A DNA stretch of 17,314 nucleotides from an uncultured Acetatifactor sp. (GTDB lineage: Bacteria; Bacillota; Clostridia; Lachnospirales; Lachnospiraceae): NCBI GenBank assembly GCA_910586515.1, contig CAJUGL010000065.1:1-17314 (forward strand). The letters run 5' to 3'. Position numbers and translations under genes: made by a program. Under the pieces are notes generated by a model, which searched no databases, was not told the DNA's origin, and saw only the letters and a list, made by a program, of their open reading frames with translations. This document shows positions 1-8,073 of this stretch, piece after piece. The number at the start of each line of letters is the position of its first letter. Within the stretch, counting starts at the first letter, position 1.

Positions 1-1115
1 ATGGCCATCTCCTTGGGCAGACCGCACTGGTAGATCTTCAGCTCCGGCCCCACTACGATAACGGAACGCCCGGAGTAATCCACACGTTTGCCCAGCAGGT
101 TCTGACGGAAACGCCCCGTCTTTCCCTTCAGCATGTCAGAAAGAGACTTCAATGACCGGTTGCCTGGGCCGGTAACCGGACGCCCGCGCCTGCCGTTGTC
201 AATGAGCGCATCTACCGCCTCCTGCAGCATTCTCTTCTCGTTGCGCACGATGATATCCGGCGCGCCCAATTCCAGCAGCCTCTTCAGACGATTGTTTCTG
301 TTGATAATCCTTCTGTAAAGATCGTTTAAATCCGACGTGGCAAATCTGCCGCCGTCCAGCTGGACCATAGGCCGGATATCCGGCGGGATCACCGGTATAA
401 CATCCATAATCATCCAGTCAGGCATATTTCCGGACTCCCGGAAAGCCTCGATGACTTCCAGCCTCTTGATGATACGCGCCCGTTTCTGTCCGGAGGAATC
501 CTTCAGCCCGGTCTTCAGCTCCTCGCCTTCCTGCTCCAGATCTATCGCCTGCAGCAGCTCCTTGATGGCCTCCGCGCCCATACCCACACGGAACTTGTTC
601 CCGTAGGTCTCCCTGGCGTCCTGGTACTCCTTCTCCGACAAAATCTGTTTGTAATCCAATCCGGTTTCACCGGGATCCAGTACAATATAGGACGCAAAAT
701 AGAGCACCTTCTCCAAAACTCTGGGAGACAGATCCAAAATCAGCCCCATACGGCTGGGAATTCCCTTAAAATACCAGATATGAGACACAGGCGCAGCCAG
801 CTCTATATGCCCCATGCGCTCCCTCCGCACACTGGACTTGGTCACCTCAACGCCGCATCTGTCACAGACTACACCCTTATATCTGATTTTCTTGTACTTG
901 CCGCAATGGCACTCCCAGTCCTTGTTCGGACCAAAGATTTTCTCACAGAAGAGGCCGTCCCTCTCCGGCTTCAGCGTTCTATAGTTAATGGTTTCCGGCT
1001 TCATTACCTCGCCGTGGGACCACTCTCGAATCTTATCGGGTGAAGCTAAGCCTATTTTAATGGCATCAAATGTCATGGGCTGATATGCCGCCGCTTCGTT
1101 TTTTGTTTCTGGCAT
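1..1115 (-). CDS. rpoC: DNA-directed RNA polymerase subunit beta' (N-terminal part, runs off left edge)
   Basis: Largest catalytic subunit of RNA polymerase. The start is the ATG at 1113-1115 (MPETKNEAAAYQPMTFDAIK), preceded by an AGGGAG ribosome binding site. About 371 codons are present. Visible landmarks are the N-terminal zinc site (C69, C71, C84 and C87, in WECHCGKYKK and GVVCDRCGVEV), the clamp segment GHIELAAPVSHIWY, the RRGRPVTGPGNRSLKSLSDM segment and KGKTGRFRQNLLGKRVDYSG. The window ends just after YQCGLPKEMA, before the NADFDGD active-site motif, so catalysis cannot be checked here. The gene lies 81 bases after rpoB with no promoter or terminator seen between them, so the two are probably cotranscribed. 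Identification is certain; only completeness is unknown. Confidence 0.98.
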   Translation of the reverse strand, partial: MPETKNEAAAYQPMTFDAIKIGLASPDKIREWSHGEVMKPETINYRTLKPERDGLFCEKIFGPNKDWECHCGKYKKIRYKGVVCDRCGVEVTKSSVRRERMGHIELAAPVSHIWYFKGIPSRMGLILDLSPRVLEKVLYFASYIVLDPGETGLDYKQILSEKEYQDARETYGNKFRVGMGAEAIKELLQAIDLEQEGEELKTGLKDSSGQKRARIIKRLEVIEAFRESGNMPDWMIMDVIPVIPPDIRPMVQLDGGRFATSDLNDLYRRIINRNNRLKRLLELGAPDIIVRNEKRMLQEAVDALIDNGRRGRPVTGPGNRSLKSLSDMLKGKTGRFRQNLLGKRVDYSGRSVIVVGPELKIYQCGLPKEMA

Positions 1116-1196
1116 GTTTGGCACTCCCTTCTATTTTCAGTCTCGCAAATATGCAATGGCTCACAAGACCGGTTCTTTGTCCGGGCAGCTTAAGGC

Positions 1197-4100
1197 TCAA
1201 TACTCGTCGCTGCTGTCGAAATCGTCCGCGTCCTCCTCATAGGGTTCATCCTCATACGGCTCGTCGTCGTCCTCCTCTTCCCCCTCCTCTTCCGAACTGA
1301 TAAACTCGCCGCTGGCATCGTCATACTCCTGAGCCTGGTATCCCATTTCGCCCAAAGCAGCGCCGTCATAATCGTCATATTTGCGGTCATCTCCCATCTC
1401 ATAACGGTAATCCGCATCTCCGTAATCGATGGTTTCCATGATCTCCACCTCTGTCTGATCTTCCCGAAGAACCCTCACGTCAAGGCCAAGAGCCTGCAGC
1501 TCCTTCAGCAGTACCTTAAAGGACTCGGGAATACCCGGCTCCGGAATATTATCTCCCTTGATGATGGCCTCATAAGTCTTCACTCGTCCTACTACATCGT
1601 CCGACTTCACCGTCAGAATCTCCTGCAAGGTGTAAGACGCGCCATAGGCCTCCAGAGCCCACACCTCCATCTCTCCGAAACGCTGCCCGCCGAACTGCGC
1701 CTTTCCGCCCAGGGGCTGCTGCGTGACCAGAGAGTACGGTCCCGTGGAACGGGCATGAATCTTGTCGTCAACCAGATGGTGAAGCTTAAGGTAATGCATG
1801 TGTCCGATGGTAACCGGACTGTCGAAATACTCGCCAGTCCTGCCGTCCCGCAGACGCACTTTCCCGTCGCTTGAGATCTTGACGCCCTTCCACAGCTCCC
1901 TGTGATCTCTGTTGTCCGAGAGATACTGCAGCACTTCCGGAAGAAGTTCGTCCTTATGCTTAACCTCGAACTCCTCCCACTCCAGATTGACATAATCGTC
2001 AGCCAGTTCAAGGGTATCCGAAATATCCCTCTCGTTTGCGCCGTCAAATATAGGCGTAGCCACATTGAAGCCCAGAGCCCTGGCAGCCAGAGACAGATGA
2101 ATCTCCAGCACCTGTCCGATATTCATACGGGAGGGCACGCCCAGAGGATTCAGCACAATGTCCAGAGGACGCCCGTTTGGCAGATAGGGCATATCTTCCA
2201 CGGGCAGCACCCGGGAAACCACACCCTTATTGCCGTGACGGCCTGCCATCTTATCGCCTACGGACAGTTTTCTCTTCTGCGCTATATAGATGCGGACAGC
2301 CTGGTTCACACCGGGAGACAGCTCATCGCTGTTCTCTCTTGTAAACACTTTTGCGTCCACTACAATACCATATTCCCCATGGGGAACCTTCAGGGAAGTA
2401 TCGCGGACTTCTCTCGCCTTCTCTCCGAAAATGGCGCGAAGGAGCCTCTCCTCCGCCGTGAGCTCCGTCTCTCCCTTGGGCGTTACCTTGCCCACCAGGA
2501 TATCTCCCGCCCGTACTTCCGCGCCGATACGAATGATTCCTCTGTCGTCCAGATCCTTCAGGGCATCGTCGCCTACGCCGGGCACATCCCGGGTAATTTC
2601 CTCGGGTCCCAGCTTGGTATCACGGGCTTCCGCCTCATATTCCTCGATATGGACGGATGTATATACATCATCCTGAACCAGCCTCTCACTGAGAAGCACG
2701 GCATCCTCGTAATTATAGCCTTCCCAGGTCATGAAACCGATCAGCGGATTCTTGCCCAATGCCAGCTCTCCCATAGCGGTGGAAGGGCCGTCCGCAATCA
2801 CCTGCCCTGCCGCCACATGATCGCCCTTGAATACGATGGGCTTCTGGTTGTAGCAGTTGGACTGGTTGCTCCTGGCAAATTTTGTGAGATGGAACTCTGC
2901 CTTCTCCCCGTCGTCATAGGTCATCCGTATCAAAGCGGCGGATACATAGTCAATGGTTCCGGGCTTCTTCGCCACAATACACACACCGGAGTCTACGGCC
3001 ACCTTCGGCTCCATTCCGGTCCCCACCACAGGGGACTCAGTGGTCAGAAGAGGCACAGCCTGACGCTGCATGTTGGATCCCATCAGCGCACGGTTGGCAT
3101 CGTCGTTCTGCAGGAAAGGAATCAGCGCCGTAGCCACCGAAAATACCATTCTGGGCGACACATCCATGTAATCAAACATGGCACGGGGATATTCCGAAGT
3201 CTCGTCCCTGTAGCGTCCGGAAACGGTATTCCGCACAAAATGCCTCTCCTCGTCCAGGGCCTCGCTGGCCTGGGCCACATGATAATTGTCTTCCTCATCC
3301 GCCGTCATATATACGACGTCATTCGTAACCACGGGATTCCTGGGATCGGTCTTGTCAATCCTTCTGTAAGGCGCCTCGATAAAACCGTACTCGTTGATCC
3401 TGGCATAGCTTGCCAGATAATTGATCAGACCGATGTTGGGTCCTTCCGGCGTCTCTATGGGACACATCCTCCCGTAATGAGAGTAATGCACGTCACGGAC
3501 CTCAAATCCCGCACGATCCCTGGAAAGACCGCCGGGCCCCAGAGCAGACAGACGTCTTTTATTGGTCAGTTCCGCCAGCGGATTGTTCTGGTCCATAAAC
3601 TGCGACAACTGTGAAGAACCAAAGAATTCCTTCACTGCGGCAGTCACCGGTTTGATATTGATCAGCGCCTGGGGCGAAGTCTCATCCGCGTCATGCGTGG
3701 TCATCCGCTCCCGCACCACTCTCTCCATCCTGGAAAGTCCGATACGATACTGATTCTGCAGCAATTCGCCCACAGAACGGATGCGCCTGTTGCCCAAGTG
3801 GTCAATATCATCGTCATTTCCCAGGCCGTATTCCAGATGTATATTATAGTTAATGGAAGCGATAATGTCTTCCTTTGTCACATGTTTGGGTACCAGCTGA
3901 TGCACGTTCTTCTTAATGGCCTCAGCCAGCTTCTCGGGATTGTCCGAAAACTCCTCCAGAATCTGTGCCAGAACCGGATAATAGACCTTCTCCCTGATAC
4001 CGAAATCTCTGGGATCACAGTCCACAAAACTGGTAAGGTCCACCATCATATTGGACAGAACCTTCACATTCTTCTCTTCTGTCTGAATATACACAAAGGG

Positions 4101-5081
4101 CACTGCCGCATTCTGAATGGCATCGGCCAGCTCCATGGTCACCTTTTCGCCGGTCTCAGCCAGCACCTCCCCGGTTGACGGATCCACCACGTCCGCAGCC
4201 AGAACCTGATTGCGGATTCTGTTTCGAAGCGCCAGTTTCTTGTTGAATTTATATCTTCCCACCTTGGCAAGATCATATCTGCGGGGATCGAAAAACATGG
4301 CGTTGATCAGACTCTCCGCACTCTCCACGCTCAACGGCTCCCCGGGACGGATTTTTTTATACAATTCCAACAGACCTTCCTGATAATTCTCGGCTGTGTC
4401 CTTGGCAAAACTGGCTTCTATCTTCGGTTCGTCGCCAAACACCTCACGAATTTCGTCGTTGGTTCCAATACCCATGGCCCGAATCAATACGGTAACAGGC
4501 ACCTTTCTGGTCCTGTCCACCCTTACATAAAAAACGTCATTGGAGTCGGTCTCATACTCAAGCCACGCACCCCTGTTGGGGATAACCGTGCAGGAATAGA
4601 GCCTTTTGCCCAGCTTGTCATGACCGATGGCATAGTAAATGCCGGGGGAGCGGACCAACTGGCTTACAATGACACGCTCCGCGCCGTTAATCACGAAAGT
4701 TCCGGTCTCTGTCATCAGAGGAAGGTCGCCCATGAAAATCTTATGTTCACTGATCTCTTCTTTTTCCTTATTGTAAAGCCTGACCGTCACCGTCAAAGGC
4801 GCCGCATAGGTGGCATCCCTCTCCTTACACTCCTCAATCGAATATTTCACATCGTTCCTGCTCAATTCAAAGTCCACGAATTCCAGGCTCAGTGAACCGC
4901 TGTAGTCGGCAATGGGAGAGATATCGTCAAAAGCTTCCTTCAATCCTTCCCTCAGAAACCATTGATAGGAATCTTTCTGCACCTCAAGCAAGTTTGGCAT
5001 CTCCAAAACCTCACTTTGCCGCGCATAACTCATGCGCATAACCTTGGTGCCGGCAACTGGACGTATTCTGTTTTTCTCCAT
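1197..5081 (-). CDS. rpoB: DNA-directed RNA polymerase subunit beta
   Basis: Second largest catalytic subunit of RNA polymerase, 1294 residues from the chosen start MEKNRIRPVAGTKVMRMSYA. The frame stays open upstream to 5261. The SD-like GGGGTGA sits about 7 bases before the ATG at 5079-5081 but only 1 base before the in-frame ATG at 5085-5087. The extra upstream residues do not look like RpoB. Landmarks are the rifampicin region (SSQLSQFMDQNNPLAELTNK), RMCPIETPEGPNIGLI, GYNYEDAV, KMAGRHGNKGV and GGKAQFGGQRFGEMEVWALE. Residue 507, at the place of E. coli His526, is Asn (codon 3561-3563). The last ~50 residues form an Asp/Glu-rich, probably disordered tail. The gene has its own promoter and a structured leader in addition to possible readthrough from rplL. 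Confidence 0.98.
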   Translation of the reverse strand: MEKNRIRPVAGTKVMRMSYARQSEVLEMPNLLEVQKDSYQWFLREGLKEAFDDISPIADYSGSLSLEFVDFELSRNDVKYSIEECKERDATYAAPLTVTVRLYNKEKEEISEHKIFMGDLPLMTETGTFVINGAERVIVSQLVRSPGIYYAIGHDKLGKRLYSCTVIPNRGAWLEYETDSNDVFYVRVDRTRKVPVTVLIRAMGIGTNDEIREVFGDEPKIEASFAKDTAENYQEGLLELYKKIRPGEPLSVESAESLINAMFFDPRRYDLAKVGRYKFNKKLALRNRIRNQVLAADVVDPSTGEVLAETGEKVTMELADAIQNAAVPFVYIQTEEKNVKVLSNMMVDLTSFVDCDPRDFGIREKVYYPVLAQILEEFSDNPEKLAEAIKKNVHQLVPKHVTKEDIIASINYNIHLEYGLGNDDDIDHLGNRRIRSVGELLQNQYRIGLSRMERVVRERMTTHDADETSPQALINIKPVTAAVKEFFGSSQLSQFMDQNNPLAELTNKRRLSALGPGGLSRDRAGFEVRDVHYSHYGRMCPIETPEGPNIGLINYLASYARINEYGFIEAPYRRIDKTDPRNPVVTNDVVYMTADEEDNYHVAQASEALDEERHFVRNTVSGRYRDETSEYPRAMFDYMDVSPRMVFSVATALIPFLQNDDANRALMGSNMQRQAVPLLTTESPVVGTGMEPKVAVDSGVCIVAKKPGTIDYVSAALIRMTYDDGEKAEFHLTKFARSNQSNCYNQKPIVFKGDHVAAGQVIADGPSTAMGELALGKNPLIGFMTWEGYNYEDAVLLSERLVQDDVYTSVHIEEYEAEARDTKLGPEEITRDVPGVGDDALKDLDDRGIIRIGAEVRAGDILVGKVTPKGETELTAEERLLRAIFGEKAREVRDTSLKVPHGEYGIVVDAKVFTRENSDELSPGVNQAVRIYIAQKRKLSVGDKMAGRHGNKGVVSRVLPVEDMPYLPNGRPLDIVLNPLGVPSRMNIGQVLEIHLSLAARALGFNVATPIFDGANERDISDTLELADDYVNLEWEEFEVKHKDELLPEVLQYLSDNRDHRELWKGVKISSDGKVRLRDGRTGEYFDSPVTIGHMHYLKLHHLVDDKIHARSTGPYSLVTQQPLGGKAQFGGQRFGEMEVWALEAYGASYTLQEILTVKSDDVVGRVKTYEAIIKGDNIPEPGIPESFKVLLKELQALGLDVRVLREDQTEVEIMETIDYGDADYRYEMGDDRKYDDYDGAALGEMGYQAQEYDDASGEFISSEEEGEEEDDDEPYEDEPYEEDADDFDSSDEY

Positions 5082-5104
5082 TGACATTTCACCCCGTTCT
5101 TTCT

Positions 5105-5164
5105 GTGTAAAATTCCGTTCTTCCCGGCAGCTGTCCTCTCGCCGTCCGGAAAGTCTTTTTACAC
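5105..5164 (-). promoter_or_regulatory. Long stem-loop in the rpoB leader
   Basis: A perfect 8-base inverted repeat (GTGTAAAA at the RNA 5' side, TTTTACAC at the 3' side) closes a 60-base segment. Inside it a second pairing, CTTTCCG with CGGGAAG, gives seven more pairs including one G-U. The structure ends about 20 bases before the rpoB start codon, so it could affect mRNA stability or initiation. The pairing is seen directly; the function is inferred. I do not recognise it as a named RNA family. Confidence 0.45.
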
Positions 5165-5207
5165 TTTTATGCCTGAAGCTCCCGGGCCGGCGCCTGAAAA
5201 CAAACGC

Positions 5208-5237
5208 AAAAAAGCCGCCCTCTCCTCCCTGGCAGGC
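5208..5237 (-). terminator. Candidate attenuator in the rpoB leader
   Basis: On the minus strand GCC(T)GCC, an 11-base purine-rich loop and GGCGGC are followed by TTTTTT. This gives a six-pair GC stem with one bulged base and a U-run, about 65-95 bases downstream of the predicted transcription start. It resembles a weak intrinsic terminator inside the leader. Premature termination here is an inference. Confidence 0.4.
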
Positions 5238-5296
5238 AAAACAAAACATTATATGCACCACTTGCCTGTATTTTCATACGCTAAATACATCGCACA

Positions 5297-5339
5297 ATAG
5301 TGCACTATCCATAATAGCACAAATTGGAAACGAGGTCAA
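5297..5339 (-). promoter_or_regulatory. rpoBC promoter with palindrome at the start site
   Basis: TTGACC (5334-5339), a 17-base spacer and TATTAT (5311-5316) match a sigma-A promoter. It lies upstream of rpoB and downstream of the rplL terminator, so it gives rpoBC its own transcription start near 5304. A perfect 12-base palindrome, ATAGTGCACTAT (5297-5308), covers the predicted start site and could be an operator or an initially transcribed hairpin. Confidence 0.7.
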
Positions 5340-5366
5340 GAAAAATTTAGAAAATCTTAGGAAAAT

Positions 5367-5404
5367 AAAAAGGCAGTCTCTGCCGAAGCATTAACCGCCT
5401 TTTT
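5367..5404 (-). terminator. Terminator/attenuator between rplL and rpoB
   Basis: The minus-strand arms AAAAAGGCGGT and ACTGCCTTTTT form an 11-pair stem with one G-U around a 16-base loop. The U-rich run TTTTTATTTT follows. It sits about 20 bases after the rplL stop codon. It probably sets the ratio of L7/L12 to polymerase subunits, as attenuation does at this junction in other bacteria. Confidence 0.75.
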
Positions 5405-5422
5405 ATTCCGCTTCCGTATTTC

Positions 5423-5794
5423 TTACTTAAGTGTAACCTTAGCGCCGACTTCCTCAAGCTTCTTCTTGATTTCCTCGGACTCCTCCTTGCTCACGCCTTC
5501 CTTGATTACCTTGGGTGCGCCTTCAACCGTATCCTTTGCCTCCTTCAGGCCAAGTCCGGTGATCTCACGCACAACCTTGATTACCTTAACCTTCTCTGCG
5601 CCAACCTCGGTCAACTCTACGTCAAACTCGGTCTTCTCTTCTACTTCTGCCGCAGGACCTGCTGCCGCTACGACTACACCTGCCGCTGCAGATACGCCGA
5701 ACTCCTCTTCGCAAGCCTTTACCAGATCGTTTAACTCTAACACGGTCATCTCTTTGATTGCTTCAATCAGTTCCTGAGCTGTCAATTTAGCCAT
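5423..5794 (-). CDS. rplL: 50S ribosomal protein L7/L12
   Basis: Stalk protein of the large ribosomal subunit, 123 residues, the usual length. It recruits and activates translation factor GTPases as dimers bound to L10. The N-terminal dimerisation helices (MAKLTAQELIEAIKEMTVLE) are followed by an Ala/Gly/Val-rich hinge at about residues 36-50. The C-terminal globular domain holds the conserved KVKVIKVVREITGLGLKEAK helix that contacts factors. A GGAGGA ribosome binding site sits 7 bases before the ATG. The gene follows rplJ by 72 bases and is expected to be cotranscribed with it. A strong hairpin follows the stop codon. Confidence 0.98.
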   Translation of the reverse strand: MAKLTAQELIEAIKEMTVLELNDLVKACEEEFGVSAAAGVVVAAAGPAAEVEEKTEFDVELTEVGAEKVKVIKVVREITGLGLKEAKDTVEGAPKVIKEGVSKEESEEIKKKLEEVGAKVTLK

Positions 5795-5866
5795 TTTTAT
5801 CGTCCTCCATTTTTTATTTTCGTTCTACCTGAAAGGCCTATCCTGCCTTCCGCCTCAGCGCATGCC

Positions 5867-6397
5867 CTATTCGGCGGGCGCCGCTTCTTCCGCCGGCGCT
5901 CCGCAGGCAGATGCGCCGCCTTTTTCTGCCAACTGGTTCATTACCCTTGCAAAATTGGTGACAGGGCTCTGCAGACTGCCCAACAGTCTGGAAATAAGTA
6001 CTTCCCTGCCGGGAATGCTGGCAATGGACGCCATTCCCTTGGCATCATAAACCGTACCTTCCACCACGCCGGCCTTGATCTCCAGCTTGTCTGCAGTCTT
6101 CGCGAACTCGGAAAGCACTCTTGCCGGCGCAGTCGCATCTTCCGTGGAAATGGCCACTGCATTGGGGCCTTCCAGATACGGCGTCAGGCCTTCAAACTGT
6201 GTTCCCTTGAAAGCGAAATTCATAAAGGTATTCTTGTACACCTTGTAGGTAATTCCCGCCTCACGCAGATTTCTGCGCAGCTGTGTATCCTGCTCAACGG
6301 TAAGCCCGCAGTAATCTACCAGGACTACGGACTGAGCGTCCTTGATATGGGCGGAAATCTCATCCACAATGGGTTTCTTTAATTCAACCTTTGCCAT
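5867..6397 (-). CDS. rplJ: 50S ribosomal protein L10
   Basis: Base of the ribosomal stalk, binding 23S rRNA and L7/L12 dimers; 176 residues. The N-terminal rRNA-binding domain shows SVVLVDYCGLTVEQDTQLRR, KVYKNTFMNFAF and GPNAVAIS. The C-terminal helix (VTNFARVMNQLAEKG) is the L7/L12 binding spine, followed by a short Ala/Pro/Glu-rich end that includes one Cys. AAGGAGG precedes the ATG with normal spacing. L10, alone or with L7/L12, normally represses its own operon by binding the mRNA leader, and that leader is present directly upstream. Identification is certain. Confidence 0.98.
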   Translation of the reverse strand: MAKVELKKPIVDEISAHIKDAQSVVLVDYCGLTVEQDTQLRRNLREAGITYKVYKNTFMNFAFKGTQFEGLTPYLEGPNAVAISTEDATAPARVLSEFAKTADKLEIKAGVVEGTVYDAKGMASIASIPGREVLISRLLGSLQSPVTNFARVMNQLAEKGGASACGAPAEEAAPAE

Positions 6398-6445
6398 TTC
6401 TTTACCTCCTTATAGATTTTGTGCCGATAGTACTGATCAAGAAGA

Positions 6446-6597
6446 TATTCAAAAAATCCTCCCCAAAAAAGCCATGGGGAGGATTACATTCTGACACTGC
6501 ATTCTTCTCCTCGGTAGGATTTACGCCGGCGACATTTCCGCTCTCAGAACTGTCTCCCGCACCTACTGTCTTCGGCTTGGTCTTACAACCGTATGCA
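6446..6597 (-). ncRNA. L10 (rplJ) leader RNA with attenuator
   Basis: The transcript leader ahead of rplJ carries the conserved elements AGACAGTAGGTGC (6559-6571) and CCTACCGAGGA (6508-6518), typical of the Firmicutes L10 leader, where L10 or the L10-L7/L12 complex binds. Downstream, arms at 6476-6485 and 6455-6464 form a perfect 10-pair stem (AATCCTCCCC with GGGGAGGATT) followed by TTTTTT, the regulatory terminator. The promoter lies immediately upstream. Boundaries are approximate. Confidence 0.88.
6451..6485 (-). terminator. Attenuator hairpin of the L10 leader
   Basis: Ten perfect base pairs around an 11-base loop are followed on the minus strand by a U-run (6451-6456). It lies about 55 bases upstream of the rplJ start codon, the position expected for control by L10 of its own operon. 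Confidence 0.85.
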
Positions 6598-6626
6598 TCA
6601 TACCATATGGAGCCGACCTGCGTCAA
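6597..6626 (-). promoter_or_regulatory. rplJL promoter
   Basis: TTGACG (6621-6626), an 18-base spacer and TATGAT (6597-6602) with TGG just before it (extended -10). It lies 33 bases after the rplA stop codon and reads directly into the L10 leader, so rplJ-rplL can be transcribed apart from rplK-rplA. Confidence 0.75.
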
Positions 6627-6658
6627 CCCCCAAAAAATATTTTATCAACACATTTTCC

Positions 6659-7348
6659 TTAGAATCTGGCTACATTCACCTTTACTCCGGGACCCATGGT
6701 GCTGGTCAGGGTGATGCTTCTGAGGAACTGCCCCTTCACCGCGCTGGGTCTGGCCTTCATGACAGCATCCATCAAAGCGTTGAAGTTTTCCTGCAATGCC
6801 TCGTCCGTAAAAGAAACCTTGCCCACGGGAACATGGATAATGTTTGTCTTGTCCAGTCTGTACTCAATTTTACCGGCCTTGATATCTTTTACCGCCTTTG
6901 TCACGTCCATGGTCACGGTTCCGGCCTTGGGGTTCGGCATCAATCCCTTGGGACCCAGGACCTTACCCAGACGGCCAACCACACCCATCATGTCGGGAGT
7001 AGCCACCACTACGTCAAAATCCAGCCAGCCGTCCTTCTGGATGCGGGGAATCAGCTCTTCGCCGCCTACGTAATCCGCTCCGGCCGCCTCTGCCTCATTT
7101 ACCTTGTCTCCCTTTGCAAATACCAGAACTCTCACGGTCTTACCTGTTCCGTTAGGCAGGACTACCGCTCCGCGGATCTGCTGCTCCGCGTGACGTCCGT
7201 CGCAGCCTGTTCTGATGTGTACTTCAACGGTCTCGTCAAATTTAGCCGATGCGGCTTTCTTCACCAACGCGATGGCATCGCCAGGCTCATAGAGAGAGGT
7301 GCGGTCCACAAGCTTTGCGGCCTCCGTATATTTCTTGCCATGTTTCAT
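6659..7348 (-). CDS. rplA: 50S ribosomal protein L1
   Basis: Large-subunit protein of the L1 stalk; it also usually represses the L11-L1 mRNA. It is 229 residues from MKHGKKYTEAAKLVD. The frame extends 15 codons further, but AGGAGGTAGAATA sits directly before the ATG at 7346-7348, and family members start here. Conserved landmarks are KFDETVEVHIRTGCDGRHAE, RGAVVLPNGTGKTVRVLVFA, MGVVGRLGKVLGPKGLMPNP and PTGTVT-like KAGTVTMDV. It follows rplK by 71 bases with no terminator and is presumably cotranscribed with it. Identification is certain. Confidence 0.98.
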   Translation of the reverse strand: MKHGKKYTEAAKLVDRTSLYEPGDAIALVKKAASAKFDETVEVHIRTGCDGRHAEQQIRGAVVLPNGTGKTVRVLVFAKGDKVNEAEAAGADYVGGEELIPRIQKDGWLDFDVVVATPDMMGVVGRLGKVLGPKGLMPNPKAGTVTMDVTKAVKDIKAGKIEYRLDKTNIIHVPVGKVSFTDEALQENFNALMDAVMKARPSAVKGQFLRSITLTSTMGPGVKVNVARF

Positions 7349-7419
7349 TATTCTACCTCCTAGGTTCAAGCGACAACCTCTGTTGTCTCCCAATTCTGTT
7401 TTTATGACTCAACTGTTCC

Positions 7420-7845
7420 TCAGTCTTCCACTGTTATGCCCATGCTGCGCGCCGTTCCGGCGATCATGCTCATGGCCGCCTCTACGCTGGCCGCATTCAG
7501 ATCGGGAAGCTTCATCTCTGCTATCTCCTGAAGTTTTGCTTTGGAAATAGTGGCCACCTTGGTTTTATTGGGCACTGCGGAACCCGACTTCAGGTTGCAG
7601 GCCTTCTTCAGCAGCACTGCCGCAGGAGGAGTCTTCGTAATGAAACTGAAGGATCTGTCCGCATACACGGTGATCACCACGGGAATGATGACATCGCCCT
7701 TGTCCGCGGTCCTCGCATTGAACTGCTTTGTAAATTCCACAATATTCACGCCGTGCTGTCCCAGCGCAGGACCTACCGGCGGAGCCGGCGTCGCTTTGCC
7801 GGCAGGAATCTGTAATTTAATGTAACCTGTTACTTTTTTTGCCAT
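7420..7845 (-). CDS. rplK: 50S ribosomal protein L11
   Basis: Protein of the GTPase-associated centre, binding 23S rRNA; 141 residues, the standard length. The N-terminal domain has KLQIPAGKATPAPPVGPALG and GVNIVEFTKQFNART. The C-terminal rRNA-binding domain has KTPPAAVLLKKA and the MIAGTARSMGI end. AGGAGGTGCCAAG precedes the ATG. The gene lies between nusG and rplA as in most bacteria. A ~228-base leader separates it from nusG. Confidence 0.98.
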   Translation of the reverse strand: MAKKVTGYIKLQIPAGKATPAPPVGPALGQHGVNIVEFTKQFNARTADKGDVIIPVVITVYADRSFSFITKTPPAAVLLKKACNLKSGSAVPNKTKVATISKAKLQEIAEMKLPDLNAASVEAAMSMIAGTARSMGITVED

Positions 7846-8073
7846 CTTGGCACCTCCTAATCATGTGGTAAACCGCTGCAGCGCCTTTCTCCGGCATTGT
7901 CAACGGCAATCCGGCGCAGACCTTTATATGCCTGCTCCCACTTTGGAACGATCCGCACATGACGCTGAACCGTTACCCCTCTTTTCCGCGGGTTCTCCGG
8001 AGAATTCCGGGTCCTCCCGCTGTATTAAACCGCCTCTGCAGGCGGACAATACGCCAACTGAATCTTTGACTGC
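7846..8073 (-). other. nusG-rplK intergenic leader
   Basis: 228 bases without a gene. The only clear structure is a perfect 6-pair hairpin, CCGCCT-GCAG-AGGCGG (8030-8045), followed on the minus strand by TTTAAT, about 30 bases after the nusG stop. Its short U-tract suggests a weak or partial terminator. A TTGACA near the rplK end has no -10 box at a proper distance, so I do not call a promoter. An L1 binding site may lie here by analogy with other bacteria, but I could not assign one. Confidence 0.4.

Noticed and set aside
1902..3614. Plus-strand open frame of 570 codons opposite rpoB
   Set aside because: It lies wholly antisense to the highly conserved rpoB coding sequence, lacks a convincing ribosome binding site and has no recognisable protein motifs.
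5082..5261. In-frame N-terminal extension of RpoB up to a GTG at 5259-5261
   Set aside because: No ribosome binding site at the upstream codon, the residues do not resemble RpoB, and the stretch forms leader RNA hairpins.
7890..7910. TTGACA box upstream of rplK as a promoter
   Set aside because: No acceptable -10 sequence at 16-18 bases distance.
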